Positions 17,694 to 26,198 are shown, counted from the first letter of the stretch. The stretch is DNA of 64,000 bases from Asanoa hainanensis (GCF_900188485.1 NZ_FZPH01000001.1:434001-498000); one strand, 5' to 3'. Translations and numbers: made by a program. The notes: generated from the letters alone by a model not told the origin.

Positions 17694-18662
17694 CTAGGCC
17701 GCGCGCCGGCCCGACTTCTTCGCCGTGGTCTTCTTCGCGGCCGCCTTCTTGGTCGTACCCTTCGTCGCCGCCTTCTTCGCCGTGGTGGTCTTCTTTGCCG
17801 GCGCCTTCTTCGCGGCGGTCTTCTTCGCGGGCGCCTTCTTCGCCGTGCTCTTACGGGCCGGCGCCTTCTTGGCGCTGCCGCGGCGCGAGCGGGCGTCCTC
17901 GACGCTGCGGCGCAGCACGTCCATCAGGTCGCTGACGCCGGTCGCCGCAGGAGCCGCCTCGGTCGCGGTGATCTCCTGGCCGGCGTGCTTGGCCTCGATG
18001 AGCTCGTTGACCCGGTCGGTGAACGTGTCGCGGTACTCCTCGTGCTTCCACCCGCCGGTCATCGAGTCGATGAGCTGACCGGCCATGCTGATCTCGGCCG
18101 ACTTGAGCTTGATCTTGCCCGGGACGTCGCCGATGTCGCTCGGGTCACGCACCTCGTCAGCGAAGTACATGGTCTGCAGCACCAGGACGTCGCCGACGCC
18201 GCGGATCGCGGTCAGGTACTCCTTGCCGCGCATGACCAGGGTGCCGATCGCGGCCCGGTTGGCGTCGGCCATCGCGTCGCGCAGCAGGGCGTAGGTGCGG
18301 CCGGTCTCCTCGCGGCCCGGACCCAGGTAGTAGGCCTTCTGGTACGAGATCGGGTCGATCTCGTCGAGGTCAACGAACGTGTGGATCTCCAGGCTGCGGG
18401 ACCGGCCGGGCGCGATGGAGTCGAGCTCGTCGGGGTCGAGGATCACGTAGTCGCCGCCGCCGACGTCCGCGCCCTTGACGATGTCGGCGTACTCGACCTC
18501 TTTGCCGGTGCGTTCGTTGACCCGCTGGTAGCGGATGCGGTCGCTGGTGCCCTTCTCGAACTGGTGGAACGAGACCTCGTGCTCGCGGGTCGCCGAGTAC
18601 ATCCGCACCGGGACCGCCACCAGCCCGAAGCTGATCACACCGCTCCAGATCGGACGCGCCAT
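17694..18662 (-). CDS. ku: Non-homologous end-joining protein Ku
   Basis: 322-aa bacterial Ku homodimer subunit that rings DNA ends and recruits LigD. The start MARPIWSGVISFGLVAVPVRM, HQFEKGTSDRIRYQRV and the Ku core through YADIVKGADVGGGDYVILDPDELD are diagnostic. After the core (about 260 residues) comes a ~55-residue lysine/alanine tail made of repeated (T/P)AKKAPAKK-like blocks, as in some mycobacterial and streptomycete Ku proteins, where the basic tail binds DNA. The ATG at 18662 is preceded by GGAGGTGG. No ligD lies in this window. The Gfo/Idh/MocA gene follows in the same direction. Confidence 0.97.
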   Translation of the reverse strand: MARPIWSGVISFGLVAVPVRMYSATREHEVSFHQFEKGTSDRIRYQRVNERTGKEVEYADIVKGADVGGGDYVILDPDELDSIAPGRSRSLEIHTFVDLDEIDPISYQKAYYLGPGREETGRTYALLRDAMADANRAAIGTLVMRGKEYLTAIRGVGDVLVLQTMYFADEVRDPSDIGDVPGKIKLKSAEISMAGQLIDSMTGGWKHEEYRDTFTDRVNELIEAKHAGQEITATEAAPAATGVSDLMDVLRRSVEDARSRRGSAKKAPARKSTAKKAPAKKTAAKKAPAKKTTTAKKAATKGTTKKAAAKKTTAKKSGRRAA

Positions 18663-18736
18663 CGCCACCACCTCCAGCGGAATCGGTATACCCGTGAGCC
18701 TCGCATCGGAACCTGGCCAGCCGCTGACAAACAACT

Positions 18737-18769
18737 GTCTTGCACACTTGTCTAAGACGTGCGTACCAT
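18737..18769 (+). promoter_or_regulatory. Promoter with embedded inverted repeat (FAD monooxygenase)
   Basis: TTGCAC (18740-18745), an 18-bp spacer and TACCAT (18764-18769) sit 7 nt before the ATG at 18777, implying a leaderless transcript. GTCTT (18737-18741) and AAGAC (18754-18758) form an inverted repeat across the -35 and spacer, and TTGTCT is repeated nearby, so a repressor site is likely. No dedicated regulator gene is adjacent. Confidence 0.5.
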
Positions 18770-18776
18770 CGTCGGC

Positions 18777-19955
<1,179 letters not shown>

Positions 19956-19959
19956 GCCT

Positions 19960-20013
19960 TGGCACCACCCGCCCTTGCGTGTGGTGCCATCGTGGTGCCA
20001 TAGTAGTGCCATG
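19960..20013. promoter_or_regulatory. Three tandem 11-bp repeats plus inverted copy at the RHH gene start
   Basis: GTGGTGCCATC (19981-19991), GTGGTGCCATA (19992-20002) and GTAGTGCCATG (20003-20013) are consecutive 11-bp units; the last contains the start codon. An inverted copy TGGCACCAC lies at 19960-19968, symmetric with 19981-19989. CATAGT (19999-20004), 6 nt before the ATG, is a possible -10. One-turn periodicity is what ribbon-helix-helix dimers bind, so this is probably an autoregulatory operator. Confidence 0.7.
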
Positions 20014-20523
20014 GACCTGACGCCCTACGTCGACAAGCTCCGTGAGGAGTTGGCCGTCGCCGCCGAAGCCGGTGGCGACGACGCCCGTGCTATCGCCGAG
20101 CGGCTCACCGCCCCGCTGGACTCGGCCGTCCGCCTGGCCTTTCTCGAGGCGCTGTCGGCCGCGGCCGACGAGATCACCCGCGAGCTCGCCCCCGGCTCGG
20201 TCGACGTGCGGCTGCGCGGCCGCGACCCGCAGTTCGTGGTGTCGGTGATGCCAAGTGGTGCCACGGAGGCACCACGGCCGGCGGCGACGCCCATCGACGA
20301 TGCCGCTCTCACCGCCGGTGCCGCCTCCGCCCGGATCAACCTCCGCCTGCCCGACGAGCTCAAGTCCCGCGTCGAGGCGGCCGCCGGCCGGGCGCACGTC
20401 TCGGTCAACACCTGGTTGGTGCGCGCCGCCGCGACCGTCCTCGACGCCGACCAGCACCAGCGGACCGCCACCACCCATGTCGGCGACGACGGTGGCCAGC
20501 GGTTCACCGGCTGGGTCCGCTGA
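20011..20523 (+). CDS. Ribbon-helix-helix (HicB/Arc-like) protein
   Basis: 170-aa protein with a C-terminal DNA-binding ribbon-helix-helix: ARINLRLPDELKSRVEAAA (beta strand and helix 1) and HVSVNTWLVRAAATVL (helix 2), about residues 107-150. The N-terminal ~75 residues are helical (MDLTPYVDKLREELAVAAEA) and end in a short beta segment VDVRLRGRDPQFVVSV reminiscent of HicB proteins. No toxin gene is adjacent: the next gene encodes a DUF4097 beta-strand protein, so a classical HicAB pair is not supported. An autoregulatory repeat operator covers its start, and a related palindrome (20255-20275) lies inside its own coding sequence. The following DUF4097 gene is 32 bp downstream and probably cotranscribed. 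Confidence 0.8.
   Translation: MDLTPYVDKLREELAVAAEAGGDDARAIAERLTAPLDSAVRLAFLEALSAAADEITRELAPGSVDVRLRGRDPQFVVSVMPSGATEAPRPAATPIDDAALTAGAASARINLRLPDELKSRVEAAAGRAHVSVNTWLVRAAATVLDADQHQRTATTHVGDDGGQRFTGWVR
20255..20275. promoter_or_regulatory. In-gene palindrome sharing the GTGGTGCC operator half-site
   Basis: GTGGTGCC (20255-20262) and GGCACCAC (20268-20275) form a perfect 8-bp inverted repeat with a 5-bp spacer, 240 bp into the ribbon-helix-helix gene. The half-site is identical to the repeats over the start codon, so it may act as a secondary operator allowing looping. Confidence 0.5.
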
Positions 20524-20555
20524 CCCGGTCCAGACACTCACACGAGGGGATCACC

Positions 20556-21398
20556 ATGCCTACGTTCACCACCCCCGGCCCGATCGACGTCAACCTCAGC
20601 CTGGTAGTCGCCAACGTGCGGATCACCGCCGGCGAGCGCGCCACCACCGAGGTCGAGGTGCGGCCCGGCAGCTCGTCGTCGAGCTCCACCAAGATGGCCG
20701 AGGAGACCCAGGTCGAGTTCGCCAACGGCCAGCTGCGCATCCGTACGCCCAAGAACCTCACCCGGTGGCTGGGCAGCAAGACCGGCCGGATCGAGGTCGA
20801 GATCGCGCTGCCCGCCGGCTCGCGGCTCGACGGTGACAACGGCGCCGGCGACCTGGACGCCGAAGGACCGCTCGGCGAGACCCGCTACAAGACCGGGTTC
20901 GGCGCGATCCGGCTCGGCGACACCGGCAAGGCGCGGCTCACCACCGGCGCCGGCGACATCACGGTCGCCCGGGTCGCCGGCGACGCGGAGATCTCCACCG
21001 GCACCGGCCAGCTGCACGTCGGCGCCGTCGAGGGCGTCGCCACGGTGAAGAACTCCAGCGGTGAGACCTGGGTCGGCGACGCCGGCGGCGCACTGCGGGC
21101 CAACTCGGCCAACGGCGACATCGCGGTCGACCGGGCCCGGGGCGGCGCCGCGCTGAAGACCGCCAACGGCAGCCTGCGGGTGCTCGAAGCGGTGCGCGGC
21201 CGGGTGTCTCTGGAGACCGCGGCCGGCTCGCTCGAGGTCGGCATCCCGACCGGCACCGCCGCCTGGCTCGACCTCGACGTCAAGAACGGCGCTGTGCGCA
21301 ACAGCCTCGGCGGGTCCTCCGGCCCGGCCGAGGGCGAGGAGACCGTCGAGGTGCGCGCCCGCACGTACTTCGGAGACATCGTGATCCACCGGGCCTGA
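20556..21398 (+). CDS. DUF4097-family beta-strand repeat protein
   Basis: 280-aa protein of the DUF4097 family, predicted to fold as a right-handed beta-solenoid. The alternating G-D/N repeats are visible as successive ~19-residue rungs: GDLDAEGPLGETRYKTGFG, AIRLGDTGKARLTTGAGD, ITVARVAGDAEISTGTGQ, LHVGAVEGVATVKNSSGE, and so on to TYFGDIVIHRA. There is no signal peptide or membrane span. Function is unknown; homologues often sit beside exporters and ribbon-helix-helix or PadR regulators. Shine-Dalgarno GAGGGG precedes ATG 20556. The gene lies between the RHH gene and the DrrAB-like exporter, all on the same strand, suggesting a shared stress-response role. Confidence 0.82.
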   Translation: MPTFTTPGPIDVNLSLVVANVRITAGERATTEVEVRPGSSSSSSTKMAEETQVEFANGQLRIRTPKNLTRWLGSKTGRIEVEIALPAGSRLDGDNGAGDLDAEGPLGETRYKTGFGAIRLGDTGKARLTTGAGDITVARVAGDAEISTGTGQLHVGAVEGVATVKNSSGETWVGDAGGALRANSANGDIAVDRARGGAALKTANGSLRVLEAVRGRVSLETAAGSLEVGIPTGTAAWLDLDVKNGAVRNSLGGSSGPAEGEETVEVRARTYFGDIVIHRA

Positions 21399-21427
21399 CC
21401 CTCCCCTTTCACCTTCTTCAGAGCCGC

Positions 21428-21469
21428 GGCAGCACTGCTGCCATGGCTACCCATGCTGCCCTGGCAGCA
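21428..21469 (+). promoter_or_regulatory. Double palindrome upstream of the DrrAB-like exporter
   Basis: GGCAGCA-C-TGCTGCC (21428-21442) and TGCTGCC-CT-GGCAGCA (21454-21469) place four copies of one 7-bp half-site in 42 bp, in alternating orientation, just before the Shine-Dalgarno AGAGGA and ATG 21486. They may be operators for a dimeric repressor, or RNA arms that can pair in alternative ways in the leader. Confidence 0.6.
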
Positions 21470-21485
21470 AAGAGAGGACCACACC

Positions 21486-22433
21486 ATGAGCGCGATCGAG
21501 GTGTCCGGCCTGCGCAAGGCGTACGGCAAGCACACCGTGCTCGACGGGATCGACCTGCGCGTCGCCGAAGGGACCGTCTACTCCCTGCTCGGCCCGAACG
21601 GCGCCGGCAAGACCACGACCGTCGAGATCCTGACCACCCTCCAGGCCCCGGACGCGGGCGTGGTGCGGGTCGCCGGACACGACCTGGCCAAGGACCCCGA
21701 GGGCGTACGCCGCTCGATCGGTGTCACCGGGCAGTTCTCCGCCGTCGACAACATGCTGACCGGTGCGGAGAACCTCCAGCTGATGGCCGACCTGCTGCAC
21801 CTGGGTCGGCGCCCGGGCCGGGAGCGGGTGGCCGAGCTGCTCGAGCGCTTCGACCTGGTCGACGCGGCCGGCCGCATGGCGGCCACGTACTCCGGCGGCA
21901 TGCGACGCCGGCTCGACCTCGCGATGACGCTGGTCGGCCGGCCGCGGATCATCTTCCTCGACGAGCCGACCACCGGGCTCGACCCGCGCAGCCGGCACAC
22001 CATGTGGCAGAGCGTCCGAGAGCTGGTCGCGGCCGGCACCACGATCTTCCTGACGACGCAGTATCTGGACGAGGCCGACCAGCTCGCCGACCGGATCGCC
22101 GTGCTCAACGGTGGCGTGCTGGTGGCCGAGGGCACCCCGGCCGAGCTCAAGCGGCTGGTGCCGGGCGGCCACGTGCGGCTCCAGTTCAGCGACCCGGCCC
22201 GACTCGACCACGCGGCGACGCGGTTGGCCGACGGCACCCGGGACGACGAGGCGCTCACCCTCGACGTGCCCGGCGACGGCGGGGTGGGCACGCTGCGTAC
22301 CCTGCTCGACCGCCTGGCCCACGAACAGGTCGAGCCGGACGGCCTCTCGGTGCACACCCCGGACCTCGACGACGTCTTCCTCGCCCTGACCGCCAAGACC
22401 CCCGCCATGTCCACGAAGGACGGTGCCCGATGA
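21486..22433 (+). CDS. Daunorubicin-resistance-type ABC ATP-binding protein (DrrA-like)
   Basis: 315-aa ATPase of the DrrA class. Walker A is GPNGAGKTT, the Q-loop lies in GVTGQFSAVDNMLTG (typical of DrrA), the signature is YSGGMRRRLDLAMTL, Walker B is IIFLDEPTTGLDP and the H-region is FLTTQYLDEADQ, where Gln replaces the usual H-loop His as is common in DrrA proteins. The C-terminal ~95 residues match the DUF4162 extension (HTPDLDDVFLALT). It overlaps the permease gene by 4 bp (ATGA). Probably exports a hydrophobic drug; the TetR gene downstream points to a different target. Confidence 0.92.
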   Translation: MSAIEVSGLRKAYGKHTVLDGIDLRVAEGTVYSLLGPNGAGKTTTVEILTTLQAPDAGVVRVAGHDLAKDPEGVRRSIGVTGQFSAVDNMLTGAENLQLMADLLHLGRRPGRERVAELLERFDLVDAAGRMAATYSGGMRRRLDLAMTLVGRPRIIFLDEPTTGLDPRSRHTMWQSVRELVAAGTTIFLTTQYLDEADQLADRIAVLNGGVLVAEGTPAELKRLVPGGHVRLQFSDPARLDHAATRLADGTRDDEALTLDVPGDGGVGTLRTLLDRLAHEQVEPDGLSVHTPDLDDVFLALTAKTPAMSTKDGAR

Positions 22434-23206
22434 CCACCACGATGATCGACTCGGCGACGATGTTCCGCCGGGACCTCAAGCACGCCCTGCGGTACCCGGT
22501 CATGACGATCAGCGGCATCGGCACCGCGGTCATCTTCCTGCTGCTGTTCGTCGGCGTCTTCGGCAACGCGCTCGGCGCCGACTTCCTGCCGGCGGGCGCC
22601 GGCCGCTACATCGACTACGTGGCGCCCGGCGTCATCCTGATGGCCGCAGGCACCGGCACGGCGGCGACCGCCATCAAAATCAACCAGGACATGCTCGAGG
22701 GCTTCATCGCCCGGTTGCGGACGATGTCCATCGCCCGCATGTCGGTGCTCACCGGCCAGGTGATCGGCAGTCTCGTCCGTACGCTGATCAGCGGTGTCCT
22801 GGTCGTGCTCGTCGCCGTGGCCCTGGGCTTCCGCCCGTCGGCGACGCCCGTCGAATACCTGGCGGCGTTCGGCGTCTTCGCGATGCTGACGTTCGCGCTG
22901 ACCTGGATGGCGGTCGCGTTCGGGCTGGCCACGAAGACGGTCGCGGGCGCCAACAGCCTGACGCTGATCCTCCAGTTCCTGCCGCTGATCTCCAGCGCCT
23001 TCCTGCCCACCGACTCGATGCCCGCCGGGGTGGCCTGGTTCGCCGAACACCAGCCATACACGCCGATCATCGAAACCCTCCGCGGCCTCCTGATGGGCTC
23101 GGGCATCGGCACCAGCGCCTGGTGGGCGATCGGTTGGTGCGTCGTCCTGGCGGCCGTGGGCTTCTTCTGGTCGCGCGCCCTCTACAACCGCCCCCGCGGC
23201 GCCTGA
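22430..23206 (+). CDS. ABC-2 exporter permease (DrrB-like)
   Basis: 258-aa membrane subunit with six predicted helices. Class features are VAPGVILMAAGTGTAATAIKINQDMLEGFIARLRTMSIAR (the coupling segment with the conserved GFxxRxRTMPI-like motif) and the C-terminal LPLISSAFLPTDSMPAGVAWFAEHQPYTPIIETLRGLLMG, which is diagnostic for DrrB-type permeases. ATG 22430 overlaps the ATPase stop. A hairpin between this gene and the convergent TetR gene probably terminates both transcripts. Confidence 0.92.
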   Translation: MTTTMIDSATMFRRDLKHALRYPVMTISGIGTAVIFLLLFVGVFGNALGADFLPAGAGRYIDYVAPGVILMAAGTGTAATAIKINQDMLEGFIARLRTMSIARMSVLTGQVIGSLVRTLISGVLVVLVAVALGFRPSATPVEYLAAFGVFAMLTFALTWMAVAFGLATKTVAGANSLTLILQFLPLISSAFLPTDSMPAGVAWFAEHQPYTPIIETLRGLLMGSGIGTSAWWAIGWCVVLAAVGFFWSRALYNRPRGA

Positions 23207-23220
23207 CCGCACCACCTCGG

Positions 23221-23249
23221 ACCCGGCGCGGCCACCCGGCCCGCCGGGT
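23221..23249. terminator. Hairpin between convergent permease and tetR genes
   Basis: ACCCGGCG (23221-23228) and CGCCGGGT (23242-23249) form a perfect 8-bp stem with a 13-nt loop in the 46-bp convergent gap. There is no U-tract, as is usual for high-GC actinobacteria, so terminator function is probable rather than certain. Confidence 0.5.
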
Positions 23250-23252
23250 TCG

Positions 23253-23831
23253 TCAGTCGTGGACGGTCAGGACGCCGGCCACGTCGACGTCGGCCGAGGT
23301 GCCGGGGTAGCCCGACTCGGCGATCAGGCGGGCGCCGAGCACCGCGCTCCAGAAGGTGCGGGCCTCGACCTCCGGTGGGCGGTCGACCGACCAGCCGCGC
23401 CGGGTCAGGATCGCGGTCAGGTAGTGCTCGGCCTGGCGGAACAGGACCGTCAGGTTCTGCTCGGCCAGCGTCCGCAGTTCCGGGCGGCGGCGGGTGATCG
23501 ACATCGCCTCGACCACCGCGGGCAGCGACGGCAGGGCCAGCGCCGTACGCGACAGCGCGGCCCGGAACGCGGCCGGGGTGCGTTGGCGGCGGCCGATCGG
23601 CTCCAGGCGCGCCGCGTCGCGCAACAGCATGAGGAACGCCGCGTGAACGAACAGGGCGTCCTTCGAGCCGAAATAGTAGGTGATCTGGTTCGGGTGCGCG
23701 CCCGCCGCGGCGGCGATCGCAGCGACGTTGACCTGGTCGAACCCGCGTTCGGCGAACAGGTCGACGGCCCGGTCGAGGATCAGCGCGCGGGTGCGCCGCC
23801 CGCGCACCCGGGGCGGCACGGCGGTGGACAC
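23253..23831 (-). CDS. TetR-family transcriptional regulator
   Basis: 192-aa repressor. The N-terminal TetR HTH runs TRALILDRAVDLFAERGFDQVNVAAIAAAAGAHPNQITYYFGSKDALFVHA, with the recognition helix near NQITYYF. The C-terminal ligand domain is helical and resembles TetR_C members linked to lipid genes. The start is GTG 23831, 6 nt after a minus-strand TACAAC -10, so the transcript should be leaderless. It is divergent from a beta-ketoacyl-ACP synthase gene and shares with it a symmetric promoter/operator, so it very probably represses both itself and that gene. The ligand is likely an acyl derivative, which is inference. Confidence 0.88.
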   Translation of the reverse strand: MSTAVPPRVRGRRTRALILDRAVDLFAERGFDQVNVAAIAAAAGAHPNQITYYFGSKDALFVHAAFLMLLRDAARLEPIGRRQRTPAAFRAALSRTALALPSLPAVVEAMSITRRRPELRTLAEQNLTVLFRQAEHYLTAILTRRGWSVDRPPEVEARTFWSAVLGARLIAESGYPGTSADVDVAGVLTVHD

Positions 23832-23869
23832 CTCTTAGTTGTATGCGATACAACTAACGCATGTCCACC
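23823..23869. promoter_or_regulatory. Symmetric bidirectional promoter and TetR operator
   Basis: Perfect 10-bp arms TTAGTTGTAT (23835-23844) and ATACAACTAA (23848-23857) flank GCG. Each arm holds a -10 TACAAC read outward (23849-23854 on +, 23843-23838 on -). Each has TGGACA as -35 exactly 18 bp away (23825-23830 on +, 23867-23862 on -). Each -10 lies 6 nt from a start codon (ATG 23861, GTG 23831). Each -35 overlaps the first codons of the opposite gene. Over 22 positions per arm, 18 are symmetric. Confidence 0.8.
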
Positions 23870-25102
23870 TCCCCAGTCGATGTCGTCGTCACCGGATTGG
23901 GCGCGACGACTCCGCTCGGCGGCGACGTCGACGCCCTGTGGCAGGGCATGCTCGCCGGTCGCTCCGGTGTCCGCCGCATCGACGACCTGGTCGCCGAGTT
24001 CGCCTTCGCCGACGACCTGCCGACGAAGATCGGCGCGCCGATGGCGGTCTCCCCCGCCGACGCGCTGACCCGCGTGCAGGCCCGCCGGATGGACCGCGCC
24101 GAGCAGGCCGCCTTCGTCGCCGCGCGCGAGGCCTGGGCCGCGGCCGGCACGCCCGAGGTCGAGCCCGAGCGGCTGGCGGTCGCGATGGGCACCGGCATCG
24201 GCGGCGTCACCACGCTGCTCGACCAGGACGACCTCATCGAGGATCGCGGCCCCGGCAAGGTCTCGCCGCTGACCATCCCGATGCTCATGCCCAACGGTCC
24301 GGCGGCCTGGATCAGCATCGAGTACGGAGCCCGCGCCGGCGTCTACACGCCGGTGTCGGCCTGCGCCTCCGGTGCCGAGGCGCTCGCGCTGGGCGCCCGG
24401 CTGATCCGCGACGGCGAGGCCGACGTGGTCATCGCCGGCGGCTCCGAGGCCGCGATCAAGCCGCTGACCATCGCCGGCTTCGCGCAGGCCCGCACGCTGA
24501 GCCGGCGCAACGACGACCCGGCCGCCGCGTCCCGGCCGTTCGACACGGGGCGCGACGGCTTCGTGCTCGGCGAGGGTGCCGGCGCGATGATCCTGGAGCG
24601 CGCCGACTTCGCCGCCGCGCGCGGCGCCCGCGTGCTGGGCCGGCTGGCCGGTTTCGGCATCACCGCCGACGGCTTCCACATCACCGGGCCCGACCCGACC
24701 GGCGCCGGCCAGATCCGGGCGATCCGCAAGGCCCTCGCGGACGCGGGCCTCGAGCCCGGCGACATCCGGCACGTCAACTGCCATGCCACCTCCACGGTCG
24801 TCGGCGACATCGGCGAGTCGGCCGCCGTGAGCGCGGCGCTCGGGCCAAACGCGGTGCTGACCGCACCGAAGTCGAGCATCGGCCACCTGGTCGGCGCGGC
24901 CGGCGCGGTCGAGGGCATCGTCGCGCTGCTCTCCGCGGTCGAGGGCGTGATCCCACGCACGCTCAACCTGGAGACCAAGGACGCCGAGGTCGCCCTCGAC
25001 GTCGTGACCGGCGAGACCCGCACGGTCCGCCCGGGCCCGGTGCTGAGCAACTCCTTCGGCTTCGGCGGCCAGAACGTCAGCGTGATCTTCACCCCCGCGT
25101 GA
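23861..25102 (+). CDS. Beta-ketoacyl-ACP synthase II (FabF-like)
   Basis: 413-aa condensing enzyme that elongates acyl-ACP with malonyl-ACP. The Cys-His-His triad is visible: Cys-168 in PVSACASGAEAL, His-308 in HVNCHATSTVVGD and His-342 in KSSIGHLVGAAGA. NCHATST replaces the usual NAHATST/NAHGTST. The C-terminus has LSNSFGFGGQNVSVIF, as in FabF. There is no acyl carrier protein or ketoreductase gene nearby, so this is an orphan, probably inducible, KAS II that may adjust membrane lipid chain length or serve a stress role. The ATG at 23861 is leaderless; it is controlled by the divergent TetR. A secondary-metabolite ketosynthase is the alternative but there is no chain-length-factor partner. 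Confidence 0.92.
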   Translation: MSTSPVDVVVTGLGATTPLGGDVDALWQGMLAGRSGVRRIDDLVAEFAFADDLPTKIGAPMAVSPADALTRVQARRMDRAEQAAFVAAREAWAAAGTPEVEPERLAVAMGTGIGGVTTLLDQDDLIEDRGPGKVSPLTIPMLMPNGPAAWISIEYGARAGVYTPVSACASGAEALALGARLIRDGEADVVIAGGSEAAIKPLTIAGFAQARTLSRRNDDPAAASRPFDTGRDGFVLGEGAGAMILERADFAAARGARVLGRLAGFGITADGFHITGPDPTGAGQIRAIRKALADAGLEPGDIRHVNCHATSTVVGDIGESAAVSAALGPNAVLTAPKSSIGHLVGAAGAVEGIVALLSAVEGVIPRTLNLETKDAEVALDVVTGETRTVRPGPVLSNSFGFGGQNVSVIFTPA

Positions 25103-25251
25103 CCGCAGGGAGGTCCACGCGGCGTCCGGGCGTGCGCGCGGGTAGGTCGGATGCCGGTGCCGCATCGGCCCGGCTCCGCGTGCGGTCGGTCGTCGTCTGG
25201 GCCCGGCGGGGTGGCCGCGTGATCCCACGGGACAAGCCCTAGGCTCAGCGG

Positions 25252-25716
25252 GTGAAACGGTGGAGTGCGGTGCCCGCGGCGGCGCGACCGATCGCGGATG
25301 CCGCCGACGATGCGGTCACGGCGGCCGGGGAACGCGACGCGGAGGCGTTCGAGTCCGCGATCGCGCGCCTGTCCGGTGTCGACCCGGCGCAGGTGGGCCT
25401 GCTGCTCGGCACCGTCGTACGCCATGCGCTCGAAGAAGGTAACCCCGACGGGCTGGACAGCTCCGACGTGCGGGACACCCTGACCGCGGTGGTGACCGGG
25501 GCCCGCGAGTGGCAGGCCGACGTCGACCCGCAGGTCGTGCTGCTGCTGCTCGCCGGCGCGCTCGGCGTGCACGAACCCGACCCCGACGAGCCGGCACTCA
25601 AGGCCGACGTCTCCGCCCGGCACGGCGTCCTGCTGGCGGCCCACCTCGTCGACCCCGCGACGTTCGCGGCGCGGCTGGAGCGGGCCGCCACCGAGTTGGC
25701 CCAGCACGCCGAATGA
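25252..25716 (+). CDS. Conserved hypothetical protein
   Basis: 154-aa predicted soluble, all-helical acidic protein. The start is GTG 25252, 6 nt after a TAGGCT -10 (25240-25245), so the mRNA should be leaderless. The sequence has helical segments ARPIADAADDAVTAAGER, VGLLLGTVVRHALEEGN, TLTAVVTGAREWQADVD, PQVVLLLLAGALGVHE and HGVLLAAHLVDPATFAARLERAA. No motif or family was recognised. It precedes the zinc-finger gene by 34 bp on the same strand. The 149-bp gap upstream (25103-25251) holds no reading frame apart from its promoter. Confidence 0.7.
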   Translation: MKRWSAVPAAARPIADAADDAVTAAGERDAEAFESAIARLSGVDPAQVGLLLGTVVRHALEEGNPDGLDSSDVRDTLTAVVTGAREWQADVDPQVVLLLLAGALGVHEPDPDEPALKADVSARHGVLLAAHLVDPATFAARLERAATELAQHAE

Positions 25717-25750
25717 CGGCGCGCTACGTTGACCTTGTGGGAGCGACACT

Positions 25751-26110
25751 GTGCTGAGGCGCCACCGTGGTGATCCGGACGACGAACGCCACGACAAGCC
25801 GTTGCGCCTGTTCCGGCAGCTCGCGCGGTCCGGGCAGCTGCCGGTCTACCAGCCCGAGCTGTGCGGGCATCTCGACGAGATGCCGGCCCGCGACGTCGGC
25901 CACCCGACGACCTGCGAGGACCACCTGCCGACCGACGAGCCGGTGGTGCACCTGCGGGTCTGCCTCACCTGCGGCCACGTGGGCTGCTGCGACTCGTCCG
26001 TGCCGCGGCACGCCACGAAGCACGCGCACGCGACCAGCCATCCGGTGATCCAGTCGGCCGAGGTCGGCGAGTCGTGGCGCTGGTGCTATCCGGACGAGCT
26101 GCTCGGCTGA
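25751..26110 (+). CDS. UBP-type zinc finger protein
   Basis: 119-aa protein with one ZnF-UBP domain covering residues about 37-110: ELCGHLDEMPARD (first Cys/His), CEDHLP, RVCLTCGHVGCCDSS and HATKHAHATSHPVIQS, then WRWCYPDELL. The Cys/His pattern matches actinobacterial UBP zinc fingers, whose eukaryotic relatives bind the free C-terminus of ubiquitin; the bacterial role is unknown. The GTG at 25751 has GGGAG 7 nt upstream, and a TACGTT -10 (25725-25730) sits a few nt after the stop of the preceding gene. The patatin-like gene follows after 88 bp. Confidence 0.85.
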   Translation: MLRRHRGDPDDERHDKPLRLFRQLARSGQLPVYQPELCGHLDEMPARDVGHPTTCEDHLPTDEPVVHLRVCLTCGHVGCCDSSVPRHATKHAHATSHPVIQSAEVGESWRWCYPDELLG

Positions 26111-26198
26111 TCCCGCCACCGGCACCCCGCCGGCCATGCAAGACTTTTGCGAGGTATGCCCGGATTTTTCGGATATGGGGACCTGGCGGGAGCGAGCG

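Noticed and set aside
20011-21398. HicAB toxin-antitoxin module
   Set aside because: The RHH protein is HicB-like, but the neighbour is a 280-aa DUF4097 beta-solenoid, not a HicA dsRNA-binding toxin, and no small toxin frame is present on either side.
25198-25239. Second full copy of the 16620-16711 inverted repeat
   Set aside because: Only the right half resembles it, with gaps and substitutions, and no left arm is present. The region works equally well as the promoter of the gene at 25252.
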